NCBI GenBank assembly: GCA_048213135.1
Contig: PS015009.1
Location: 1,240,001-1,304,000, forward strand
DNA from: Reclinomonas americana ATCC 50394
Lineage: Eukaryota; Jakobida; Jakobea; Jakobida
Length of the DNA stretch: 64,000 bases
Direction of reading: 5' to 3'
A program made the translations under genes and the position numbers. A model generated the notes under the pieces. The model did no database searches and was not told the origin of the DNA. It saw only the letters and a list, made by a program, of their open reading frames with translations. Below, piece after piece: positions 50,982 to 59,163 of the stretch. Numbering within the stretch: position 1 is the first letter of the stretch; each line of letters opens with the position of its first letter.

Positions 50982-51005
50982 AAAAACCACCCGTTGCCGG
51001 GCGGT
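50982..51005 (-). terminator. Rho-independent terminator of the Oar-like receptor gene
   Basis: ACCGCCCG and CGGGTGGT on the minus strand pair around GCAA with one G-T pair and lead into TTTTTCTTTT. It lies 25 bases after the stop codon. Confidence 0.8.
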
Positions 51006-51030
51006 CTTGTAAAACGAGGAACTAATATAG

Positions 51031-54000
51031 CTAGTTGAACATATAACGTATGCCAAACTGCATCTGCCACCTGGACCCGATACCAGTGCTGTTGGAAATA
51101 CTATTGGTGTAGGGCACCTGGTTAGCGGCATCCTGCATGGTAAAGGAGAAGCTTGGTGTTTTACCATCGGCCGCCATGCCCTCATAGCGGAGAAAATTGG
51201 TAACGGTGGCCGATTTAACCGTGCCCCAGTATTTGCTGATGAGGTTGCCCACATTAAGGATGTCAACCGAGAAACGCAGTGTGTGACGGTCTCCTTTGGT
51301 TTTTCCGGTGCGGATGGAGATGTCCTGCGTAATATTCAGATCTACTTTTTTGAAGTAAGGAAGTACGACTGAGTTGGCGGCGGCAATTTGTCCGCGATGA
51401 GAAGAAAGATAGTTATCCTGGCTGATGAACGCGTTTAACTGCGCCCATTGCTGGGCCGCTGTACGTGTATCGGAACTGGTTCCTGTTCCTAATCCTCCTG
51501 AACCCGATTTTACCAGGTTGATCTCACCGATATTGTTGGGAACATAGATCAGGTCGTTATTATTGCCATCGCCATTCAGGTCGCCGTTATATACATAAGA
51601 AGTAACGCCCGCCGGTGCTGCTTCAAAATACAACCCAAAACTTGTGGCGAAATATTTAGCGTAGTTCACTTTGTAAGATGCGAAAGCCACTACACGATGA
51701 GGTTGCCACCAGGAGGCATTGGAAAGATTATCCGCGTTAGGATCGGTTCCCTGTACGGCCCTGCCACTCCACAGGCTTCCTGCCGTACTGCCACCTTCCG
51801 CGGTATTTTTTGAAGAAGAATAAGTGTATGCCGCACTCAGGTAGAGGTTTTTAATGGTCTTCTGTACGCGGCCGGTAATCGTTGCAGAATATCCCTTGTT
51901 CGAATTCTTCATTAATATGGCATTGCCCAGGTTGGGGTTGGCAAGCGTTGAACCAAAATAGTATTTATTGGAGTTGGCAGTAGTAGTGAGGTAACGCAGC
52001 CGGGTATCATTGCCATTCTTTATGGCGAATCCATTGGTCTCATTCAGGTTCACATTGGAATAATACACGGCGTTGATGTCCTTGGTATAAGAACCTTCCA
52101 CGCTTACTACCCAGTCGTGTTTGAATTTTTTATCCACGGCAAGACTGGCTTTCAATACGGTAGGGTATTTGAAATTATTATCGGTAAGCGCTACACTGTA
52201 AGATGTGTTGGCACCACCTGCTGTAGGCCTGTATTTATCAGGTTGGGCACTGAAGGGAACGGCAGTTGTTTTGATCACCGATCCAAACTGCACACCGTTA
52301 TTGCTGGCCTGGTTGCTGATCCACACAAATGGTGGCGGGCCCGCGAAGATGCCGCCGCCGCCACGTACCTGTAGGGTTTGATTACCCAGCACATCCCAGT
52401 TAATACCCAGGCGCGGAGATACAAGCAATGAATTTTTAGGTTTCCTGCCCACATCATAATGAGCGCCGTTGGCGAAAGTAAGTTTGGCGAAATCAGGGTT
52501 TTGATCAAAGTGACCGGTGTACGCTGAGTAGTCAAATCTTACACCATAAGTGAGTGTGAAATTCTTTCTTACACTCCACTTGTCTTGTGCAAAAAGACTC
52601 AGGTCATTTGAGCCGGCCTTAGCATAAGGGAATGATCCATCAGGTAATGCGGAATACTGTAAGGCATAACGCAGTGCTGATGTACTTCCATTGTTTACGC
52701 TGTTGTAAAAATCCTGCAGGCTGCCAAACTGGTAAAGCCCCTGGTAGGCGGGCGCAAAACCATTCAGGTACTTCCTGAAGTAATTCTGTGTACCGGCAGT
52801 AATCTCGTGACTGCCTTTGTACAAGGTAACAATGTCGGAGAACTGGAAGGTGTTGGTGTTGAGTTTGTTGTTATAGGTAAAGGGTTCATATCCGAAAGTG
52901 GTATATATATTACCTCCCGACAGGATGTCAACCAACGGTAAAGTACTTCCGCTGCCTTGTGGTGTGCGGAAGTCACGCAACGCGGTATATCCGACCTGGA
53001 ATTTATTCACCATCCTGTTGCTGAACCTCGTGTTTAACTCAATGATGAAGATGTTGAAATTGTTATTGATCACATAACCACTGCCCTGGAATGGCATAGA
53101 TGTATTGCCCGGCTGACCACCGGTTACAAAACCGGAGAAACCGTTGCGGCTTGTACTGGCAAACTGGTCAGCAGACGATTTAAGATAGTTGTATTTGAAT
53201 GTAAGTGTATTCTTGCTGTTAATGTTCCAGTCGATCTTGGCGGTGATCTTGTCGCTTTGTGTTTTCTGGCTGTACCCCTGGAACGGGCCGGGATCATAAC
53301 CAAATTTCGTTTGCAGAAACTGCGCCAGCTTGGCCAGTGTGTCTGCATTAGCCTGCGATACACTGCCCGGTGTGGCGGGGTGTGTGGCATCAGAGGCGAT
53401 ATAGCTCGTAGCCGGTAACTCTTGTCTTACCTGCTCGGCGCTTACAAAAAAGAACAGCTTATTCTTAATGATCGGGCCGCCAACAGCGATGCCACGCAGG
53501 TTAAACTTGATATCGGTTTTCGGCAATTTTACATTGGCCACTTTATAGCCCTGGTTGTTTTCATTTTTCCAGTAATCATATACTGTACCCCTGAACTGGT
53601 TGGTACCACTGCGGGTTACGGTGTTGATGCCTGCGCCGGTAAAGCCGCCCTGGCGTACATCATAGGGCGAAACATTCACCTGTATCTGTTCAATGGCATC
53701 AAGACTGATGGGCTGTGAACCCGTTTGTCCGCCCAATGTTCCGGAAAGACCAAATGAGTTGTTGAAATTGGCACCATCAACAGTTACATTATTATACTGG
53801 TTGCTGCGGCCGCCAAAACTCAGGCCGTTGGAGGTAGGTTCCAGCCTGGTGAAGTCCTGCAGTGAACGGTTTATGGTAGGTAACCTTTCAATCTGTGTAC
53901 GGTTGATCACTTCCTGTGAGCCTGTGCGGTTGTTGCTGAATATCTTGTCCTGCCGTTTTGCTGCTACTACTACTTCGCCGAGTGATGTGGCGGTAGAACT

Positions 54001-54318
54001 GAGTTTAAAGTCCGCTTTATAGGCCTGGCCCAGTAACAGGGTAATATTGTCCTGCTTGTCTTCTTTATAACCAACAAACGATACAACTACTTCGTATGGG
54101 CCGCCCACGCGAAGGTTAGGAAGGTTGTATCGTCCGTCTTTACGCGACGTAGTGACATACTTAGTGCCCGTTGGTACATGGATAGCGGTAATCGTAGCAT
54201 TGGCCAGGCCATTACCCCCGTCTGTAACTGTACCTTGTATTTCAGATGTTGTTTCTTGTGAAAAAGCAAAAAACGAAAGAATAGAGAATAGGAATGTGAG
54301 TAGAAATTTACATTTCAT
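51031..54318 (-). CDS. Oar-like TonB-dependent receptor
   Basis: A 1095-residue outer-membrane protein with signal peptide (FLLTFLFSILSFFAFSQ). A carboxypeptidase-like domain (about 24-110) shows IQGTVTDGGNGLANATITAIH and DGRYNLPNLRVGGPYEVVVSFVGY. The plug follows (RTQIERLPTINRSLQDFTRLEPTS), then a large barrel with AGINTVTRSGTNQFRGTVYDYW, typical of Oar-type proteins. The C-terminus reads WQMQFGIRYMFN. Oar-type receptors export or import proteins and large ligands; substrate here unknown. An inverted repeat stands directly before the start codon. Confidence 0.94.
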   Translation of the reverse strand: MKCKFLLTFLFSILSFFAFSQETTSEIQGTVTDGGNGLANATITAIHVPTGTKYVTTSRKDGRYNLPNLRVGGPYEVVVSFVGYKEDKQDNITLLLGQAYKADFKLSSTATSLGEVVVAAKRQDKIFSNNRTGSQEVINRTQIERLPTINRSLQDFTRLEPTSNGLSFGGRSNQYNNVTVDGANFNNSFGLSGTLGGQTGSQPISLDAIEQIQVNVSPYDVRQGGFTGAGINTVTRSGTNQFRGTVYDYWKNENNQGYKVANVKLPKTDIKFNLRGIAVGGPIIKNKLFFFVSAEQVRQELPATSYIASDATHPATPGSVSQANADTLAKLAQFLQTKFGYDPGPFQGYSQKTQSDKITAKIDWNINSKNTLTFKYNYLKSSADQFASTSRNGFSGFVTGGQPGNTSMPFQGSGYVINNNFNIFIIELNTRFSNRMVNKFQVGYTALRDFRTPQGSGSTLPLVDILSGGNIYTTFGYEPFTYNNKLNTNTFQFSDIVTLYKGSHEITAGTQNYFRKYLNGFAPAYQGLYQFGSLQDFYNSVNNGSTSALRYALQYSALPDGSFPYAKAGSNDLSLFAQDKWSVRKNFTLTYGVRFDYSAYTGHFDQNPDFAKLTFANGAHYDVGRKPKNSLLVSPRLGINWDVLGNQTLQVRGGGGIFAGPPPFVWISNQASNNGVQFGSVIKTTAVPFSAQPDKYRPTAGGANTSYSVALTDNNFKYPTVLKASLAVDKKFKHDWVVSVEGSYTKDINAVYYSNVNLNETNGFAIKNGNDTRLRYLTTTANSNKYYFGSTLANPNLGNAILMKNSNKGYSATITGRVQKTIKNLYLSAAYTYSSSKNTAEGGSTAGSLWSGRAVQGTDPNADNLSNASWWQPHRVVAFASYKVNYAKYFATSFGLYFEAAPAGVTSYVYNGDLNGDGNNNDLIYVPNNIGEINLVKSGSGGLGTGTSSDTRTAAQQWAQLNAFISQDNYLSSHRGQIAAANSVVLPYFKKVDLNITQDISIRTGKTKGDRHTLRFSVDILNVGNLISKYWGTVKSATVTNFLRYEGMAADGKTPSFSFTMQDAANQVPYTNSISNSTGIGSRWQMQFGIRYMFN

Positions 54319-54320
54319 TG

Positions 54321-54350
54321 CTGCCAGTTTTAGTTGAGCAAAATTGGCAG
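54321..54350 (-). promoter_or_regulatory. Hairpin directly before the Oar-like receptor start codon
   Basis: CTGCCAGTTTT (54321-54331) pairs with AAAATTGGCAG (54340-54350) with one G-T pair. On the minus strand the stem ends three bases before the ATG, so it can limit access of the ribosome. It may also act as terminator of the upstream small gene. Confidence 0.5.
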
Positions 54351-54409
54351 TCTATTGTGTACAGGGATTTACGGAATTGTTATGTTATTGTTTTCAATGA
54401 GGAAATTAT

Positions 54410-54928
54410 TTACTGCCTGGTCAAAACCATATTTCTTGGCAGTGTTACTCCCGCAGGAGGTATCATTTGCTGGCTTGCATATACAACACCAGGAGATTCG
54501 GTGCAGCGCCAGGTGAGCTGATTTTGCGATCCGTTAAGTGCCAGGTAGAGAAAATTAGATTTAGACGCTTTCGACAAATCAATGATCGCTCCTTCAGCTT
54601 TGGTATTTACCATATTGTTGTTCCACAGGTCTATTGTTCTGGCATCCACATTATTGATATTTCCATAGGAACTTTCAATAACGGTATTCCCTTTTTTATA
54701 TATGTGCCAGCCGACTAAAAAATCGGTGTAATAATTCTCAATGGGAATAAGGACTTTTTTTGTTGTTAAATATACTTTCACTGTGTCTGATCCACTCGTC
54801 CACATCCATGTACCGTGAAATGCTCCCATACTGTTATTGGGTATGTATGACCCGGGGGCCGGGGATTGTGCCTTAACTGCTGAAGTACACAACAAAAAGG
54901 ATACGAGTATTCGGATTATAAGCTTCAT
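54410..54928 (-). CDS. Small secreted protein, DUF6705-like
   Basis: A 172-residue exported protein with signal peptide (IIRILVSFLLCTSAVKAQ). The mature part has FHGTWMWTSGSDTVKVYL, IENYYTDFLVGWHIYKKGN, and SFNLYLALN-type strands that resemble DUF6705 beta proteins seen in this phylum; I am not sure of the family. It lies 33 bases after the lipoprotein gene at 54962 on the same strand, so they are probably one transcript. Functional link is unknown, but a small secreted partner of a larger surface enzyme would be consistent. Confidence 0.72.
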   Translation of the reverse strand: MKLIIRILVSFLLCTSAVKAQSPAPGSYIPNNSMGAFHGTWMWTSGSDTVKVYLTTKKVLIPIENYYTDFLVGWHIYKKGNTVIESSYGNINNVDARTIDLWNNNMVNTKAEGAIIDLSKASKSNFLYLALNGSQNQLTWRCTESPGVVYASQQMIPPAGVTLPRNMVLTRQ

Positions 54929-54961
54929 TTTATACAGATTGATAAAGATAAATATTATTTT

Positions 54962-56608
54962 TTATTGACATGGGGCATTTTCTACGTTTCCTGTGCTGGT
55001 ATTGTATCTTATTGGTTGCCAATGAGAAAAGCCGGTTCCCCTGAAAAGTTTTAACCCGCTTCCCCCCAGGTATTCCTCCATGAACCTCGAAAAAAGACGT
55101 TCATTCTCTTCAGCGCTGTTGGTGGTAAGGATGTTTCTGCGTCGAAAATCGAAGTAGTGAAACTTTAATTCCTTTGCTGAAAATTTTTGTGCCCAAGCCC
55201 TGAATTTCGTCAGGTTTTCAATCTTCAGAAGGTATTGCGTTGTAGGTGTAACTAAAGCCATTGTAAAATCGGCGGGGTCTTTTACATTCCCAACATTGAA
55301 GGTAGCGCACATGGTAAACAGGTCATCGGGGCTGAAAACCTGCAGGCCCCTTGTCGAATCAGTATTGGTATTGAAATGGCTGTGCATTATTACATCAATA
55401 ATATAATAATTGTGAAAATCAGGCAGGCCAAGTGTATTGGGTTTTCCTTTTAAAAGACTGTCAGGCGTATTTCCGAAATCTCCGGCTGCGTCTCTGAATA
55501 ACATATACCCGAACTCCCGGTTATTTGCCGTACTGCTGTTGAGTGAGTCCTTTATTTCCTGCAGGTAGCTGATAAAGGAAGCGCTCTGGGCGAGGACGTC
55601 CGCTGCTGCGCATGGATTTAAGATCGTATCAGCAGTGGGTGGCAGGCAATTATCGCCAGGTAAATTCGTAAAACTGTACCAGGTATTGATCAGGCAATCC
55701 GGTGGCAGTGGTGCAGGCGGTGGCCCAGGGTTGGGTGGCGGCGGGGGTGGCGTTGTTGGTGGTACGGGAGGAGGTGTATTGCCTCCACCTCCTCCATGAG
55801 GCGGCGGTATGGGAGGGTTGGGAGGATACGGGAACGGATCACCGCCTCCTCCCCCTACCGGTGTACATATGGTGTAATAATAGCTATAACCGTATTCACA
55901 AGGGTTTTGATGGCAGACAGAACAAATTTGCAAATACTCAACACATACCCATACGATAGGCACAATACTGCCCATTCCCGTTGTATCGTCTTTAATAATG
56001 ACCGTTTTATCGCCATGGGTGTCCGGCGTTCCCAGGTTTGGAAATAGTGTGGAGGGAATATGATAAAACCGGGTTGTACCAAAAGCCCTGTGCTCCATGT
56101 AAAAGAACATATTCAGATCATACATGGCACTGGCCGTATCGAGCGGACTTCCATGTGTCAGTGAGTACAGGTATTCATTGGTGGTTTTACATTGAATATC
56201 AAGAGTGCCGTCAGGACGCTCAGCTACGATTATAAGCGATGACAGGTCTTCATTATTCGTTGTCATCGGGATAATAATATTTCCGGAGCTGTCATCTCCC
56301 TCCCGTGCACTACTGTTGCTCCTGGCCTGTCGTATCATTTTTTCCCAAACAGGAAGCCCGCTTTTTGATGGGAGTTTATTGACAAAGCCAGTATTTTCAT
56401 TCTCAGATTTGAGCATGGCAATGATGTCCAGCACTTTTTTATTGGTGCTGCCGGTCCTGAAAAAGTGTTCACTGCGGTCCGCATTTGAGAGCGACTGGTA
56501 AAACTCAGCTTTACGGCATGATTGCTGAACAGCGAAGAAGAAAAGTAAGGTGATGAGGGTTAAACAGGCAAATAGCCTTTTACTGGACTGAAAGGGTACG
56601 GGTCTCAT
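54962..56608 (-). CDS. Surface lipoprotein with Pro/Gly-rich linker and possible JAMM-like C-terminal domain
   Basis: A 548-residue protein. A membrane segment and Cys (LFFFAVQQSC) suggest a lipoprotein, with the acylated Cys near residue 31. Residues about 50-250 form an unknown domain, including CVEYLQICSVCHQNPCEYGYSYYY with paired cysteines. A Gly/Pro-rich linker (about 255-310) leads to the C-terminal domain. There, HSH near residue 407, a later FSPDD near 428 and E near 366 recall the EX(n)HxH...SxxD pattern of JAMM metallopeptidases. The spacing between HSH and SPDD is longer than usual, so this is tentative. First gene of a pair with 54410-54928. Confidence 0.65.
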   Translation of the reverse strand: MRPVPFQSSKRLFACLTLITLLFFFAVQQSCRKAEFYQSLSNADRSEHFFRTGSTNKKVLDIIAMLKSENENTGFVNKLPSKSGLPVWEKMIRQARSNSSAREGDDSSGNIIIPMTTNNEDLSSLIIVAERPDGTLDIQCKTTNEYLYSLTHGSPLDTASAMYDLNMFFYMEHRAFGTTRFYHIPSTLFPNLGTPDTHGDKTVIIKDDTTGMGSIVPIVWVCVEYLQICSVCHQNPCEYGYSYYYTICTPVGGGGGDPFPYPPNPPIPPPHGGGGGNTPPPVPPTTPPPPPPNPGPPPAPLPPDCLINTWYSFTNLPGDNCLPPTADTILNPCAAADVLAQSASFISYLQEIKDSLNSSTANNREFGYMLFRDAAGDFGNTPDSLLKGKPNTLGLPDFHNYYIIDVIMHSHFNTNTDSTRGLQVFSPDDLFTMCATFNVGNVKDPADFTMALVTPTTQYLLKIENLTKFRAWAQKFSAKELKFHYFDFRRRNILTTNSAEENERLFSRFMEEYLGGSGLKLFRGTGFSHWQPIRYNTSTGNVENAPCQ

Positions 56609-56805
56609 ATTCCGGGTTTTGGTATTGCAAGTATAGATATATTCCTAATATAAAAAGGAGGGAAAAACACCCTTTTAGCAGGAATCATACTGCGAACTTG
56701 TTGGATGCAGGTCTTATTTCGATTACACAAACCCGGTTATGGTAAAGAAGCTTACTGTAGTTATATTATGAGTATTGTGATGGCTGGCGGCTTCAGGATA
56801 TAAAA

Positions 56806-56834
56806 CTAAAAAAGACCCAACTTTCGTTGAGTCT
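56806..56834 (-). terminator. Rho-independent terminator of tRNA-Phe
   Basis: On the minus strand AGACTCAAC and GTTGGGTCT pair around GAAA with one G-T pair, followed by TTTTTTAGTTTTA. It starts seven bases after the tRNA end. Confidence 0.88.
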
Positions 56835-56840
56835 TCTCTG

Positions 56841-56913
56841 TGGTGTGGGCCGGGATTGAACCGGCGACACATGGATTTTCAGTCCATTGCTCTACCAACT
56901 GAGCTACCGCACC
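56841..56913 (-). tRNA. tRNA-Phe (anticodon GAA)
   Basis: A 73-base cloverleaf on the minus strand. D arm GCTC...GAGC, anticodon arm ATGGA-CTGAAAA-TCCAT with GAA at 34-36, T arm GCCGG-TTCAATC-CCGGC, and discriminator A73 are all present. CCA is not encoded. The acceptor stem pairs except position 5-68, which is C-A instead of a Watson-Crick pair. A terminator follows directly. Confidence 0.96.
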
Positions 56914-56992
56914 ATTTCCCTTTCGGGGCAGCAAAAATAGGTGATTCTGTTTAAAAAATGTGAATTAAAGACCGGTTTTCTCAAAATTGTAG

Positions 56993-57340
56993 CTATAATT
57001 CAAATAATAACTGGTCCTCATGCCCCGATTCCGGCACCTGCCTGATAAAATTATCATACCCCGCCTCGTCCTCATGACTGCTGTAAGTGCCATAAGCGTC
57101 AAGGCTATAACCGGTAAGGCCGTCATTAGCACGGATAATATATAAAATACTCATATCCGCCGGGTCGGTATTGCCCTCAAAGCGGTATACTTTTATAATC
57201 ACCATATCACCAGGCTGGTAATATTTACCCTTGCCTGCAGTAAACCCTTCTTCTGCCCAGCGAAATTCGGTATCAATGCCCCGTTGCCGCAGTCTTTCCA
57301 GCACTTCGGTAAGGGTCGTCATCTCATGCGGTACTTCCAT
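56993..57340 (-). CDS. Small conserved protein (family often misnamed PRPP synthetase)
   Basis: A 115-residue soluble protein. LTEVLERLRQRGIDTEF, FTAGKGKYYQPGDMVIIKVYRFEGNTDPADMSILYII (blocks) and GYSLDAYGTYS match a short Bacteroidota family that databases often label phosphoribosylpyrophosphate synthetase. It has none of the PRPP synthetase motifs and is far too short, so that name should not be trusted. ATG at 57340 or at 57322 could be the start. Function unknown; it stands alone on the minus strand next to tRNA-Phe. Confidence 0.8.
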   Translation of the reverse strand: MEVPHEMTTLTEVLERLRQRGIDTEFRWAEEGFTAGKGKYYQPGDMVIIKVYRFEGNTDPADMSILYIIRANDGLTGYSLDAYGTYSSHEDEAGYDNFIRQVPESGHEDQLLFEL

Positions 57341-57508
57341 AATCCTTTTTTAAACTTTCCTTCCAACAATATGCCAGGCAGGTAATCCCATTGTTTTACA
57401 CCGGTTAACTTCATAGCATGCTCCGCGTCTCTTCCGGGAAAACGTACTGTTCAACTTGCGCCATTCGTCTTGTCAACAAAACTACACAATTGAACGATTG
57501 CAAAAAAC

Positions 57509-57595
57509 TCACCTTTGTTTCCGTACTGCCATGATGATAAAATAGGACATCAGCAGCAGGGCCACGACAATGAAGCCAAGGACAAAATAGAACAT
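57509..57595 (-). CDS. Candidate 28-residue single-span membrane microprotein
   Basis: A short frame encodes Met, then a strongly hydrophobic helix of about 22 residues (MFYFVLGFIVVALLLMSYF...) and ends in the basic tail VRKQR. This composition is typical of real small membrane proteins such as respiratory or transporter subunits, and would be unusual in random non-coding DNA. It lies in a 560-base gap with no other convincing gene on either strand. No partner gene is visible nearby. Existence is not proven. Confidence 0.4.
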   Translation of the reverse strand: MFYFVLGFIVVALLLMSYFIIMAVRKQR

Positions 57596-57903
57596 TGCGG
57601 CATTTTCATAAATAAAAAATATTTCCGCAGGCCCGGGATCAACAAGAGAATAAAAATAATCGAAATCATCCTTACATCTTGCTATTAAAATAAGGAAGGA
57701 GTCAACAGTTTAATTGTCAGGAGGGTAATTACTGTGAAAATAAAACAGCAATTTGCTGCTTCAAAATGAAGATAGATCATATTTACGGTAAATACAAAAT
57801 GGTCGTATATTAATTTATTGAAACTCCCGCTTAACCGGCTGCAACTCAGCCCCGGCACAATCGTCATATTTCAGTAAATTCAACCCTCGTAAATACACCC
57901 GCT

Positions 57904-59121
57904 ATGCTCACTGTGCTGCCCTACCATCAAAAAGTAAAAGATTACTTCAGGTCGCAGGCTAAAACCTGGGATTTTTTCGCACGTGCTCAAAACAAAGAGG
58001 AACAATTACAACAGTTCAAAACCGAACTGCTGAAGAATACATATAAATTCGATCCTGTTGCCGACGCGTTTATATATGACAAAGTATCATTCGCCAAAGA
58101 AAAATTGCAGCTGCAGCAATTGCCTGTTACCATTTACCAGGCGCAGTACACCGATGAATTGAATGCCAGCATTGTATACCTGGATAATGAAGCACATATT
58201 GTTTTCAGCGGTCCCATCACCAAATTGCTCGATGAGGAAGAACTGCTGGCTGTACTTGCTCACGAATTGACGCATATAAAGCTTTACGCCATGCTTGATG
58301 GCGAACTGGAAGTCGCCGATCGCATCATCACGGCCATTGCCAACAACCACAACAGTGAGGCGGCCTATTACGAAACCGCAAGATTATTCCGCCTGTACAC
58401 TGAGATATTCTGCGACCGCGGCGCCTGCTCTGTACTGGAAAAAACCGCGCCGGTCATTACTTCACTGGTCAAAGCATCAACAGGACTGGAAAAGGTAAGC
58501 GCTGAAAGTTATATCAAACAGGCGGATGAGATTTTCTCTGCCGATAAGCAACTGAAAGCAACAACGGCGCTTTCCCACCCCGAAAACTTCATCCGGGCAA
58601 AAGCTATACAGTTATGGCATGAAAAGAAAGAAGCAGCCGAGCCGGAGATCATGCAAATGATGGAACGCATTGCCGACCTCGACAGGCTCGATATCTTCCA
58701 GCAAAAAGAGATCGCGGCATTAACACAGCAGGTACTTCAACTGTTCCTGAAGCCACGCTGGTTCCAGAGTACACTCGTACTGAGCCAGGCCGGGCAGTTT
58801 TTTCCTTCGTTCACTACGACTGATGATATGGTACTCAGCGAAACATTGACCGGCACTATTGAAAAACTGCACGACAGTATTAAGGAATACATCGCTTATC
58901 TGCTTCTCGATTTCGCACTGGCCGATCCGGCCCTGGAAGAAGTACCCTCCGGCTGGGCCTTCCAGTTTGCAGAAGACCTGGGCTTGAAAGATATATTCAG
59001 TAACATCATCAAAAAAGAAATGAAACTGAGCGATAAAAAACTGCAGCAATACAAACAAAAAACGCTCAATGCTTATTATGAAGTAAAAGAAAGCAAGGAA
59101 GAGCAGGTATACGGCGACTAA
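57904..59121 (+). CDS. Cytosolic M48-type metallopeptidase, paired with DUF4011 helicase
   Basis: A 405-residue soluble protein with no signal peptide or membrane span. The zinc site is HELTH (H120, E121, H124) in LLAVLAHELTHIKL, with a third ligand E167 and D171 in YTEIFCDRGA, the M48 arrangement. The C-terminal half (about 230-400) is helical, without a known domain. Most M48 enzymes are membrane proteins, so the soluble form is unusual. The helicase gene starts 42 bases after the stop, on the same strand, suggesting an operon. A role as an activated effector or processing partner of the helicase would be inference. Confidence 0.82.
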   Translation: MLTVLPYHQKVKDYFRSQAKTWDFFARAQNKEEQLQQFKTELLKNTYKFDPVADAFIYDKVSFAKEKLQLQQLPVTIYQAQYTDELNASIVYLDNEAHIVFSGPITKLLDEEELLAVLAHELTHIKLYAMLDGELEVADRIITAIANNHNSEAAYYETARLFRLYTEIFCDRGACSVLEKTAPVITSLVKASTGLEKVSAESYIKQADEIFSADKQLKATTALSHPENFIRAKAIQLWHEKKEAAEPEIMQMMERIADLDRLDIFQQKEIAALTQQVLQLFLKPRWFQSTLVLSQAGQFFPSFTTTDDMVLSETLTGTIEKLHDSIKEYIAYLLLDFALADPALEEVPSGWAFQFAEDLGLKDIFSNIIKKEMKLSDKKLQQYKQKTLNAYYEVKESKEEQVYGD

Positions 59122-59163
59122 GTCATCAAAGCCGTCATTTTTCAATCATTCGAAGATCAGCAC

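Noticed and set aside
56993-57340. Phosphoribosylpyrophosphate synthetase
   Set aside because: The name is used for this short family in databases, but none of the enzyme's motifs are present and the protein is only 115 residues.
57685-57867. 60-residue minus-strand frame in the gap before the peptidase
   Set aside because: Mixed composition with no clear membrane span or family, and no convincing initiation signal; weaker than the 28-residue candidate.
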